From: a virus
Strand: one strand, 5' to 3'
Length of the DNA: 29,660 bases
Virus record (IMG/VR): IMGVR_UViG_3300048554_000913
Span: 1 to 29,660 of that record
Below the pieces are notes generated by a model, which was given only the letters and a program-made list of their open reading frames with translations, was not told the origin of the DNA and made no database searches. This document shows, in pieces, positions 8,651-15,705 of this stretch (position 1 is the first letter of the stretch; each line of letters opens with the position of its first letter). A program made the position numbers and the translations under genes.

Positions 8651-11187
8651 AACAAAGCAGGGATGAGTTTTGTGTTTTTATTTATTTCCTCTATTGATGG
8701 GGCATTCGTAATATAAATTGGTGAGTAATCGATTTGAATTGAATTACTTGTCGATGCTATAATTGTGGTTTCATCAGTCCGATAAAGTCTACCACCTGTT
8801 AAAAATAATGGATCAGATTTAGTATTATCTAATTTCAAATCCACCTTACTTACATCAATTGCGATTTGATTAGATGCGATCCAATTAATACTACCAAATA
8901 AATTAGCAATTCCATTGCTTGTCATCAGTTCAGCATAATACCAAGAACCAACTCTTTGAATCTGTGTTGAATTATCAGAATCAGATATATCCACTTCAAT
9001 TTTGCCGCCAACTAAATCTAAACTAAATTCGGAAATAGAACTACCGTCTGTATTAAAAGCGTTATATTCTATCGCATCAATCTGATTTGCTGAAACTTCC
9101 CAGCTAGGTATTCTACAGGTGACAATAAATTCCTGTGGTTGTTTAGCAACTACTCCATTTTGATAGGTCACTCTAACTCTAATGGAATCACCCTCTGCCA
9201 TTTCAGAAACAAACCCTTGGTTAAGTGATGTGCTATTAACGACACCATTGAAAACTTCTGAGCTTTGTGTTACATTGTAAACTTGAACTCGTGAGCCTGA
9301 TAGTAAATTTGTGATCGCATAAGAACCAAAAGAGCGAGTGCCTGAACTATCAGAAATTGATCCTGCGTATGAGGTTGTGTTGATAGTAACTTGTCCACTA
9401 GTGATAATTGTACCATTGAAACTAGATGCATTTAAAGTTATCGTGCCTCCACTAATACTGAATGGATTCGTTGCAGTAGTATCAAAAATAATATTATACG
9501 CTCCTGCATTTATCGTTGATCCATCTCGACTGACAATTGGTGAAGTTTCACCTAAAAAGTTATCTACCAAATATGACTTCGCTCGATCATAAAACTTTTG
9601 GGGAGTATCAATCGAAGTATAAGCATCCACAATAGTTTTACTATTTTCTGAAACTGAAAAATCAGGTTGTAATACAATATCTATTTCCGATCCATCCGCA
9701 CCTCGTAAAACAATTTCTGTAGTAAAAATATTTTGTGCATAAGAAATTATCCCATAGTCAAATATGTCATCGGTGTAAGGTTGGTTGTAATAATATTTCT
9801 TAGGATTTTTTCCTCGACTCCTAACCCATCCATTGACATCTCCCTGAGGTGAATAACCCTCACCAATTAAAACTTCGAATTCTGCAACCTCACCATTTGA
9901 ATCAGTTGTTTTTTCATAAGTTCGCTGAGTAGTGGCGGGATTGGTATCAAAATTAGTAAGGACATGACTAGGAAATCCAAATAATTCTATAGCATCTGTA
10001 AAAGTATTACCTATTAAATTCCAATTTGCTTGATCTGGTTGGGAGAAGTTTTGTGAAGTAGTGGATTTATAATAATTACCATTGTAGACAACATAACTAT
10101 TTCCACCATATTTTTTACCCTGCTCCCAATTGAGAACATTGAATCTTGTTATGTAAAGTGTTCCGCTATCTGTCACATAATCCCCTGTTGACAACTCTCC
10201 AAAAGAAAATGCAGTAGCTAAGTTTGTTACATTCACGAGGTCAGCATTTGCTAATGATGCGTCATCTTTTAAGTAAAACTTTGCGTCTGCTATTGGATTA
10301 TACTGACGATCAACAGCTTTAATTTTTAAGGTTTGGGTAACCTCTAACGATCCTGCTGAATAATTTGTAGAAGAATTATTTAAGTGATTTGCCCAAAGGA
10401 ATCTTGTTCCATTAATCGCATTCCTTACGCCTGTTTTCCATCCTCCAAATTGAGAAATGTCTGCCCTTGCACCTGTATCAGAATCGAGCTTTTCAATAAT
10501 TTGAAACACGCTTGATTCATTATTAAAGGAGTCCCTAGCACCATAGATTTGTACATTACTAATAGTGGGATTTCCCCCTCTAAATGTAATACCACTTGTA
10601 CCACTCGCATACATCTTGCAGTCAACCATTTCGGTGGTATTCGAAATATTAAATTGTATGTCTCCATCGTTCCCAATCTTATCAATGATGCAGTTCTCAA
10701 ATCTAACACTTCCTGTGATTGTTGCTGAAAACTCACCTCTAAAATTGACACCAATGAAATTACTTTTTCCACTAGTATTATTATCCACTCGCAAGGCTTT
10801 AGAGTTCCACCCCATACCAGACCCCTCAATTGCATAAATGATATCACCAACCTCTGGGTTGAATGAAAATCCATTTTCAGTCTGTGGACTCTTTAGTTGG
10901 AGTGTGCCAGAACTTTTCACATACAATCTGTCCCTGTGACCAGAGCCTTTAAATATCCAAATTTGCCTACCAAAATCAACATCTAGGTCACCCTCAATTT
11001 GAAGTGCATTTCCACCAAAATCCACAATTTTAAAAGTGCTATGAGATTGGTCACCAACTGTAGTAACATTAACCGAAGTGATATCCTCCATTGCAGTTAA
11101 AAAAGATGCAGTATCATCCGTTCCACTTTGTGTTATTTTTGGATAACTAGCTCCAGCATAACTAAATGTACTTTCTGCAAAACTCAT
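8647..11187 (-). CDS. Tail fibre / receptor-binding adhesin with beta-rich body and CBM-like module
   Basis: An 846-residue protein, Ser/Thr/Asn/Gly-rich and cysteine-poor, with predicted beta structure throughout. Residues about 40-240 alternate short hydrophobic strands with turns (for example FENCIIDKIGNDGDIQFNIS near 163-182), as in parallel beta-helix tailspikes. Residues 285-345 look like a small beta-sandwich. Residues 349-392 form a compact aromatic module: NWEQGKKY at 353-360, then VVYNGNYYKS at 366-375 and ANWNLIG at 387-393, which is the W-Y-G-YY-W spacing of CBM5/12-type carbohydrate-binding domains. Further beta-rich repeats follow to the C-terminus. Position among fibre genes supports a receptor-binding role. 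No depolymerase active site was identified. The start overlaps the preceding stop as ATGA. Confidence 0.65.
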   Translation of the reverse strand: MSFAESTFSYAGASYPKITQSGTDDTASFLTAMEDITSVNVTTVGDQSHSTFKIVDFGGNALQIEGDLDVDFGRQIWIFKGSGHRDRLYVKSSGTLQLKSPQTENGFSFNPEVGDIIYAIEGSGMGWNSKALRVDNNTSGKSNFIGVNFRGEFSATITGSVRFENCIIDKIGNDGDIQFNISNTTEMVDCKMYASGTSGITFRGGNPTISNVQIYGARDSFNNESSVFQIIEKLDSDTGARADISQFGGWKTGVRNAINGTRFLWANHLNNSSTNYSAGSLEVTQTLKIKAVDRQYNPIADAKFYLKDDASLANADLVNVTNLATAFSFGELSTGDYVTDSGTLYITRFNVLNWEQGKKYGGNSYVVYNGNYYKSTTSQNFSQPDQANWNLIGNTFTDAIELFGFPSHVLTNFDTNPATTQRTYEKTTDSNGEVAEFEVLIGEGYSPQGDVNGWVRSRGKNPKKYYYNQPYTDDIFDYGIISYAQNIFTTEIVLRGADGSEIDIVLQPDFSVSENSKTIVDAYTSIDTPQKFYDRAKSYLVDNFLGETSPIVSRDGSTINAGAYNIIFDTTATNPFSISGGTITLNASSFNGTIITSGQVTINTTSYAGSISDSSGTRSFGSYAITNLLSGSRVQVYNVTQSSEVFNGVVNSTSLNQGFVSEMAEGDSIRVRVTYQNGVVAKQPQEFIVTCRIPSWEVSANQIDAIEYNAFNTDGSSISEFSLDLVGGKIEVDISDSDNSTQIQRVGSWYYAELMTSNGIANLFGSINWIASNQIAIDVSKVDLKLDNTKSDPLFLTGGRLYRTDETTIIASTSNSIQIDYSPIYITNAPSIEEINKNTKLIPALL

Positions 11188-11486
11188 GCGTAATCCTTTT
11201 CTATGCTCTCTAGGTTTCCACTTGAATCGTAAGCTAAAGCCTGAGTTAGTTTTGTAACTACTCCATCTGTGACCACAATCTGAGTAAGCGAACCAGTAGT
11301 AAATGTAAATGTTTTCACCTTCAACAATACAGCTTTTGTAGCATCTACATATGTTTCAATTTTTGAAATATTTCCATCGGACGCATATGTAATTTCTGAA
11401 TAGTTGTCATTGCCAGTAAGACCCTCAAAACGATCAGAAACATAGTTTCCAACTTTTGTACCAATCTGTCCGAGGATATCAGTCAC
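11184..11486 (-). CDS. Small tail-fibre accessory protein with a TDILG-type N-terminus
   Basis: A 100-residue beta-rich protein starting with GTG in a GTGA overlap. Its N-terminus, TDILGQIGTKVGNYV, closely matches that of the 275-residue protein encoded just upstream (TDILGKIGKKVAEEI). The remainder has regular strands around YASDGNISKIETYVDATKAV and TTGSLTQIVVTDG and lacks enzyme motifs. The shared leader suggests that both proteins attach to the same virion component, or that one arose by partial duplication. The function is inferred from the neighbourhood: it sits between two fibre genes and overlaps the 846-residue fibre gene by an ATGA junction. Confidence 0.6.
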   Translation of the reverse strand: MTDILGQIGTKVGNYVSDRFEGLTGNDNYSEITYASDGNISKIETYVDATKAVLLKVKTFTFTTGSLTQIVVTDGVVTKLTQALAYDSSGNLESIEKDYA

Positions 11487-12310
11487 GCTATAGCTGCGTT
11501 AAATGCTGTTTCAAATGTTGAATAATCTCCAAGAGAAACATTATTAATTTTTACTCCATCCTTGTCTGGAACTTCAATATTTGCATTGATTGTAGATACA
11601 GCAACACCCTGCCTGAATAACCATTTCTTTTGCGCCTGAGTGTCATTCCAAAGAATTGTAGCATCATCCAGACTTGAATTGGTTGCTGTGTATGAGAGTG
11701 TTACATCCCAGTCAGCTCCGTTTTGGGTCAGGGTTATTGCAAATCCATCTGTCAAACGAATTGCACCAGTCGCTGAGTATGTTCCTATTTGCTGACTGAC
11801 TGGTGTATTAGGTGACTGATCAATCAAGATAACTTTGTTCTCATTGTTTTCATAAACATCTGCAGTCGATGAGAATTCCAGCGTAAACTGACTACTTGAA
11901 ACATTACTTTGATATTTCTCATAAAGTTTTGCAGTCACTCCACCTGAAACAAAGGAATCTGACACAAAACCTGTGCCTTCTGGAGTCCATACTCTATCAT
12001 TTCCTGCTCCATCATCATTATCATAATTCAGCTCATTACTTGACACCTGAGACAGACCAAGGTTTACAGCTATGCCAGCAACATCAGAACCCTTAGCTCC
12101 TGTACTGGTTCGATTAAGCTCTATGATATTATCCTCAACCTCAAGGCTTTTTGTATGAATCGAAGTGGTAGTACCATTAACTTTTAAGTTTCCCCCGATA
12201 GTCAAGTCACCAGCTACCTCGCTTATGGAAGTTACTGAGTCTTTGACAGATTTAATTTCTTCGGCAACTTTTTTACCGATCTTCCCTAGTATATCTGTTG
12301 GTTCTGACAT
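11483..12310 (-). CDS. Putative tail fibre protein, 275 aa
   Basis: After an N-terminal amphipathic leader (TDILGKIGKKVAEEIKSV, residues 5-22) comes AGDLTIGGNLKVNGTTTSIH and then KSLEVEDNIIELNRT. This 'GxLTIxGNLxVNGTTT...VEDNIIEL' arrangement is one I associate with tail-fibre and other structural proteins of marine myo- and podoviruses. The rest is Ser/Thr/Asn-rich and beta-predicted. The ATG lies 5 nt after the previous stop, in an A/T-only leader with no visible Shine-Dalgarno sequence, unlike several neighbours, so translation may depend on re-initiation. The stop overlaps the next GTG start. Confidence 0.65.
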   Translation of the reverse strand: MSEPTDILGKIGKKVAEEIKSVKDSVTSISEVAGDLTIGGNLKVNGTTTSIHTKSLEVEDNIIELNRTSTGAKGSDVAGIAVNLGLSQVSSNELNYDNDDGAGNDRVWTPEGTGFVSDSFVSGGVTAKLYEKYQSNVSSSQFTLEFSSTADVYENNENKVILIDQSPNTPVSQQIGTYSATGAIRLTDGFAITLTQNGADWDVTLSYTATNSSLDDATILWNDTQAQKKWLFRQGVAVSTINANIEVPDKDGVKINNVSLGDYSTFETAFNAAIA

Positions 12311-12315
12311 TTTAT

Positions 12316-12555
12316 TTATTGTTTATATAGTTCGTAATTTGTACTAAAGCTGACCTCATCCCCATACTCAGTTCTGATCTCATCCATAGCGTTTTTCTCA
12401 ATGTATTCTAAATTATTCCATGATGTGAATCCGTCACCAACCTTGATTCTTTTATTGGTAATATCTAAACCGAGTTCACCCTGATGCAGCGTAACATTCA
12501 AATTTGAAAAATTCTGAAAAGTATCGCGCCTTATCTGAATGCGTCTTACGCTCAT
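12316..12555 (-). CDS. Stand-alone Mtd-N-like fibre attachment domain
   Basis: A 79-residue protein. Residues 3-52 read RIQIRRDTFQNF, then LHQGELGLDI, then KRIKVGDGFTSWNNLEYI. This is the pattern 'RIQLRRGT...W...NPVLxxGExGxExDTxxxKxGDGxTxWxxLxY', typical of the N-terminal beta domain of phage major tropism determinants and many tail fibres (Mtd_N type). Normally the domain heads a much longer fibre. Here it is followed by only about 25 residues and a stop, and the next gene is a separate fibre protein. It is coupled upstream by an ATGA overlap. It may be a fibre-base plug or collar, or the remains of a split fibre gene. Confidence 0.7.
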   Translation of the reverse strand: MSVRRIQIRRDTFQNFSNLNVTLHQGELGLDITNKRIKVGDGFTSWNNLEYIEKNAMDEIRTEYGDEVSFSTNYELYKQ

Positions 12556-13073
12556 GCTGATCCTCCATCAATATTAAGGCTAATATCAAATGTAGAGTCT
12601 GCTACTCCACCATCGATGTGACCCTCGATAAAATCGACCTCACTCCTACTCACCCATGATGCACTTGCAGAGTCAAACTGCAGCACGGAATTGTCTGCGT
12701 AATTTGCTGATGTTACATCTGTTAAATTACCAATGGATAGTTGAGGAGTTGACTCAGCAGTATTTACAAAATTTGTTCCGTTATATTTAAGAACATCTCC
12801 AGCAGCGACATTGGAAGTAGCCACATCAGTTAACTGGTCTAAGTTAGTTGCACCACCTCCTGAGCCTGATCCTGTGCCTAAATTAACTCCGCTTAGAGTT
12901 CCGTTTACAACTAGCTCACCACCTGTCTGGATTGTGATCTTTTCACCACTACCAATTTTTATGTGGCTAGTAGGGACAAACACTTCTGGAGCTTGAATGC
13001 TACGCAATGCAGTCAGGACATCTGTACCAACTTCTGGAGCTGGAGCTGGAGTAACAATTGCTTTAATTGCCAT
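12552..13073 (-). CDS. Fibre-like protein with two 'LTDV' repeats, 173 aa
   Basis: I place the start at the ATG at 13073 (protein MAIKAIVTPAP...), because AGGAGGA lies 8 nt upstream. A longer frame beginning at 13106 would put 44 bases inside the preceding gene and has no comparable ribosome site. The protein has a Pro/Ala-rich leader, a beta segment (SGEKITIQTGGELVVNGTL), a glycine-rich linker (GTGSGSGGGATN), and two fibre-type repeats: LDQLTDVATSNVAAGDVLKY, then IGNLTDVTSANYADNSVLQF. Repeats of the type 'L.DLTDV......GDVL.YNG..WV' are common in phage tail fibres. The function is structural by resemblance. Confidence 0.7.
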   Translation of the reverse strand: MAIKAIVTPAPAPEVGTDVLTALRSIQAPEVFVPTSHIKIGSGEKITIQTGGELVVNGTLSGVNLGTGSGSGGGATNLDQLTDVATSNVAAGDVLKYNGTNFVNTAESTPQLSIGNLTDVTSANYADNSVLQFDSASASWVSRSEVDFIEGHIDGGVADSTFDISLNIDGGSA

Positions 13074-14589
13074 CGTATATTCCTCCTGCCCTGCCATGCC
13101 CAACAAAGCCCTCTAATGAAACTCGTTTGATTTCACTTTGCAGGGTTGTACCACTCTGGATATTGACTTCTACCTGTGCTGTATATCCACGCTTTCTTGC
13201 ATTGAATTGTGTGAGTCGATTAAATTTGTTGTCTGTCTCTACTATTACTTTTGAGATTATTATATTGTCAGGATTTTTTGTATGCACAGAAATTGATGTG
13301 CTCGATCCTGCCTCTCCTGCATAACCAATTGAACCCCTGACAAATTTCTTAATTCCTCGACTTCCCATATTATATTGGCGAGTTATTATTTTACCTAGAA
13401 TTGGATCGGTATCGTCTGTAATTGATCCCTCATACTCGTATACTTTTTCCCCAGCAGAAACATACATTTTGCCATCTAAGCTTGCCATTGCAGTCACTCC
13501 GACTGGTAAGATATCTATAGATTCCCATACGGAATTTAATGAATTGTAGACAAGTATTGCATTTGGCTCAGTCGCTGGATTTGACAAATCTGGCGAGTAT
13601 GGGACTGCAAAGAACACCCTGTTCTTGTGGTAGTGAACCATTGACTTATCAATTGCTGCCAAATTGATTTGATCTATGATTGGCTGAATAGGTCTAGACA
13701 AAGGTTGCTGGTCAAGTGTTACCTTGCTGATACTTATGCCCAGTCCTTTAGCTGGATCGCTACTGGGTACAAGCACCTGAATATTGCCCTCATTGGAAAC
13801 AAAATAAGTATAGCTTCCATTTTGTGCGTAGGCTTTTGCGCCAGCAATCCCATACTGCCTTGTGACCTCAAAACTTGCACTTTGGAGTGAATGAATATTT
13901 GAGACAATATGAATGGATCGATTATTTAGGCAGAGCAGCTGATTTTCTTGATAACTGACAAACGCTAAAGTTTTATCATTTGTTCCTTTATTTACAAAGA
14001 ACTCCCCTTCACTTATGTTAAAATTATTAGATGATAAAATGTCACTTACTAGAATTGTTGTGCTTGAATCTGCATAGTCTGGAACAATTAACCTATTGGC
14101 AAGGTAGTGACCGAATCCTGCATTTGGGCATTGGGTAAATGCTGGATCATTTATTGTTGGACTATTTGGAAATTGTGAAAATGAATTGTCACCATCTGAT
14201 GATTGTGGTCTTTGACCTTCATCAAAAACTATGACCTCATTGAAAGCTTGTATTGCTGTAGCGTTCGTTACTGGACTTGCCAGCGTTAAAACTTTTGTGG
14301 CGTTGTTCACACCCTGTGCAGCTTGTGCTGTGATAGCTAAAATATCATGCGTTCCATCGGGATCGGTAAATTCTAAAAGTTCCTGTACAGGCTCAGTAAA
14401 TGTTCTGATTAAATTTAACCCTTTGCGTACTCTTGCAGTTCCGTTTTCCAATCTCATATTGACGCTAAGCTGTACCATGCCCTCTTGTAAAAGTGAGGGA
14501 TCAGTAAAAGCGTCCATGCCAGTAAACATTGCATCACCATCTTCCTGAAAGGGATCGTCTAGCTGACCATGTGAACGGAACTTAGGCAC
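13063..14589 (-). CDS. Putative beta-propeller tail/nozzle protein, 508 aa
   Basis: A 508-residue protein, beta-rich throughout, with a GTG start that overlaps the upstream TAG by one base; GGAG lies about 9 nt before it. The N-terminus (VQLSVNMRLENGTARVRKGL) is followed by repeating strand-turn blades such as IVFDEGQRPQ, LLCLNNRSIHIVSN, YTYFVSNEGNIQVL, VFFAVPYSPD and MYVSAGEKVYEYEG. Blades of the 'display value / compare / name' kind, with a conserved GIAG near the middle, recall the tail-stabilising propeller of P22 (gp10 type) and related nozzle proteins. This is structural reasoning, not a firm family match. Its place after the adaptor-like gene and before the fibres fits a tail tube or nozzle component. 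Confidence 0.55.
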   Translation of the reverse strand: MPKFRSHGQLDDPFQEDGDAMFTGMDAFTDPSLLQEGMVQLSVNMRLENGTARVRKGLNLIRTFTEPVQELLEFTDPDGTHDILAITAQAAQGVNNATKVLTLASPVTNATAIQAFNEVIVFDEGQRPQSSDGDNSFSQFPNSPTINDPAFTQCPNAGFGHYLANRLIVPDYADSSTTILVSDILSSNNFNISEGEFFVNKGTNDKTLAFVSYQENQLLCLNNRSIHIVSNIHSLQSASFEVTRQYGIAGAKAYAQNGSYTYFVSNEGNIQVLVPSSDPAKGLGISISKVTLDQQPLSRPIQPIIDQINLAAIDKSMVHYHKNRVFFAVPYSPDLSNPATEPNAILVYNSLNSVWESIDILPVGVTAMASLDGKMYVSAGEKVYEYEGSITDDTDPILGKIITRQYNMGSRGIKKFVRGSIGYAGEAGSSTSISVHTKNPDNIIISKVIVETDNKFNRLTQFNARKRGYTAQVEVNIQSGTTLQSEIKRVSLEGFVGHGRAGGIYDGN

Positions 14590-14822
14590 TATTTAGCTCT
14601 CCAGTTTTCAAGTAATTTATCTAGTTTTGTTTCAATGCCATCTAAGCGTTTGAAAAGAGTTTCGTTTTCACTTGTGTTCCTAGCCATGTCCACCTCAAGC
14701 CTGTTAATTCTTTGCGACTGACATTTCATTTCTCCAAATACTGACTTGATCATAAATCCACCTACTGCGAAAAGACATCCGCTCACACATTGGAGGGCAT
14801 AAAATACTAAGTTTGTTTCCAT
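14589..14822 (-). CDS. Small membrane-anchored coiled-coil protein (holin- or spanin-like candidate), 77 aa
   Basis: I choose the ATG at 14822 (METNLVFYALQ...). An upstream in-frame GTG at 14900 would add 26 residues lying inside the preceding gene. The protein begins with one hydrophobic segment (residues 4-28, containing CVSGCLFAVGGFMIKSVFG) followed by a charged coiled coil to the end (RINRLEVDMARN, FKRLDGIETKLDKLLENW). One N-terminal membrane helix plus a coiled coil is seen in inner-membrane spanins and some small holin-like phage proteins. No endolysin is in this window, so a lysis role is only suggested. It overlaps the upstream membrane protein gene by 16 bases. Confidence 0.6.
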   Translation of the reverse strand: METNLVFYALQCVSGCLFAVGGFMIKSVFGEMKCQSQRINRLEVDMARNTSENETLFKRLDGIETKLDKLLENWRAK

Positions 14823-15241
14823 TTCTTTTCTGTTTTCTTTGCTCGATAGTGGGAGTAAATCATCGGCACGATGAACCAAGCTGCTAATCCAATTACGCAC
14901 AATTTTATAACTCCATATATTTCCTGAAACACATGATCGAAAAAGCCATTGTCTTTTGCACCTTGAAGCTTGGAATCGACCAATTTATCTACATCCCCAG
15001 AGGTCAAAGCCTCGACCATCATAATCTTATCCTCACGAGCATTTGAGTCCATAACCATCAAAGACCCAGCAGCACTCCCAGCACCAGCACCTAGTGCAGC
15101 AGCAGCAGGATTCCCTCCTGTGATTGCAGCACCAGCCCCTCCTCCCACAATCGCTAAAGATGGTGGAAGAAGAGACTTCATGCTAACACTACAACTAACA
15201 AGAAAGAGGCATGAAAATAAAATTACTACCCATCGAAACAT
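14807..15241 (-). CDS. Predicted lipoprotein with Gly/Ala-rich core and second membrane helix
   Basis: A 144-residue protein. Residues 1-17 form a lipoprotein signal (hydrophobic VVILFSCLFLV, then lipobox LVSC with Cys17). A Gly/Ala-rich glycine-zipper-like segment runs about 31-62. After a polar helical section a second hydrophobic helix (IKLCVIGLAAWFIVPMIY, about 111-128) leads into a strongly basic tail, KKTEKKWKQT. A lipid anchor together with a C-terminal transmembrane segment is unusual, and could bridge both membranes or form oligomeric pores. The start overlaps the previous stop by one base (TAATG). It lies next to another membrane protein, so a lysis (holin/spanin) or DNA-entry role is possible but unproven. 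Confidence 0.65.
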   Translation of the reverse strand: MFRWVVILFSCLFLVSCSVSMKSLLPPSLAIVGGGAGAAITGGNPAAAALGAGAGSAAGSLMVMDSNAREDKIMMVEALTSGDVDKLVDSKLQGAKDNGFFDHVFQEIYGVIKLCVIGLAAWFIVPMIYSHYRAKKTEKKWKQT

Positions 15242-15672
15242 TAATTCATCTGGATCGTAAATCCACCAGTTGGGACTTTAAAAATGTCTCCAGTTTCTAT
15301 TGCTACAGCACTCTGTAACTGACCATAAACCAGCAAGTTTCCAGATGTACTAGCATCGAACAAACCGACATGGGTTATTGTTCCCCAGTCTGCTTGAGCG
15401 TCTGACCAGCGAAATTCTGCGTCATTAGTTATCTCACCACCTGAAGCAGCACCAAAACTGCCCTGACCAGCTGATCCGATTTGTACGCGCACATAAGCTG
15501 TACCACTAGTGCTTACCTCCGTGCCAGATGAGCTATCACTTGGTGCTCCTGTAAAAAGCCCAATGAAACCACCTGACCCTGATGTTATCGTTCCTGTTGC
15601 GAAATCAAAACTTCCTAAAGATGCTAATGCATCCAGAAATTTTTCCTCCATGTAATCCGTTGCCTGACTCAT
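15241..15672 (-). CDS. Small virion protein of the 'FTGAPSDSS...THVGLFDA' tail-fibre-like type
   Basis: A 143-residue product with FIGLFTGAPSDSSSGTEVS, then TAYVRVQIG, FGAASGGEITN, and ADWGTITHVGLFDAST followed by GNLLVYGQL. The series 'glyTxAPsdsGgGTEVsgxxYxRv...FxxAsGGxitN...F..A...WGtitHvglfDa..gGnLLxxG.L' is familiar from small tail or fibre-associated proteins in many phages. I am confident of the family resemblance but not of its exact role. The ribosome site AGAGAGGA lies upstream of the ATG. A near-consensus promoter overlaps the 33-bp gap in front of it. Confidence 0.75.
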   Translation of the reverse strand: MSQATDYMEEKFLDALASLGSFDFATGTITSGSGGFIGLFTGAPSDSSSGTEVSTSGTAYVRVQIGSAGQGSFGAASGGEITNDAEFRWSDAQADWGTITHVGLFDASTSGNLLVYGQLQSAVAIETGDIFKVPTGGFTIQMN

Positions 15673-15673
15673 T

Positions 15674-15701
15674 ATTATATCCTCTCTTTATTTGTTGTTA
15701 A
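15674..15701 (-). promoter_or_regulatory. Candidate sigma-70-type promoter TTAACA-N16-TATAAT
   Basis: On the minus strand TTAACA (15696-15701) and TATAAT (15674-15679) are separated by 16 nt. They lie in the 33-bp gap after the stop of the 1034-residue protein gene. Transcription would start a few bases into the downstream coding region, so it could serve the membrane-pair and fibre genes further on rather than the first gene. The gap is very A/T-rich and the -10 overlaps the ribosome-binding region, so a chance match is quite possible. Confidence 0.3.
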
Positions 15702-15705
15702 AAAA

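Noticed and set aside
13074-13106. Longer start for the 173-residue fibre-like protein
   Set aside because: The AGGAGGA ribosome site is inside this extension and is correctly spaced from the ATG at 13073.
14823-14900. GTG start adding 26 residues to the 77-residue membrane protein
   Set aside because: The extension lies inside the upstream gene and adds polar sequence before the hydrophobic helix; the ATG at 14822 gives a short, usual overlap.
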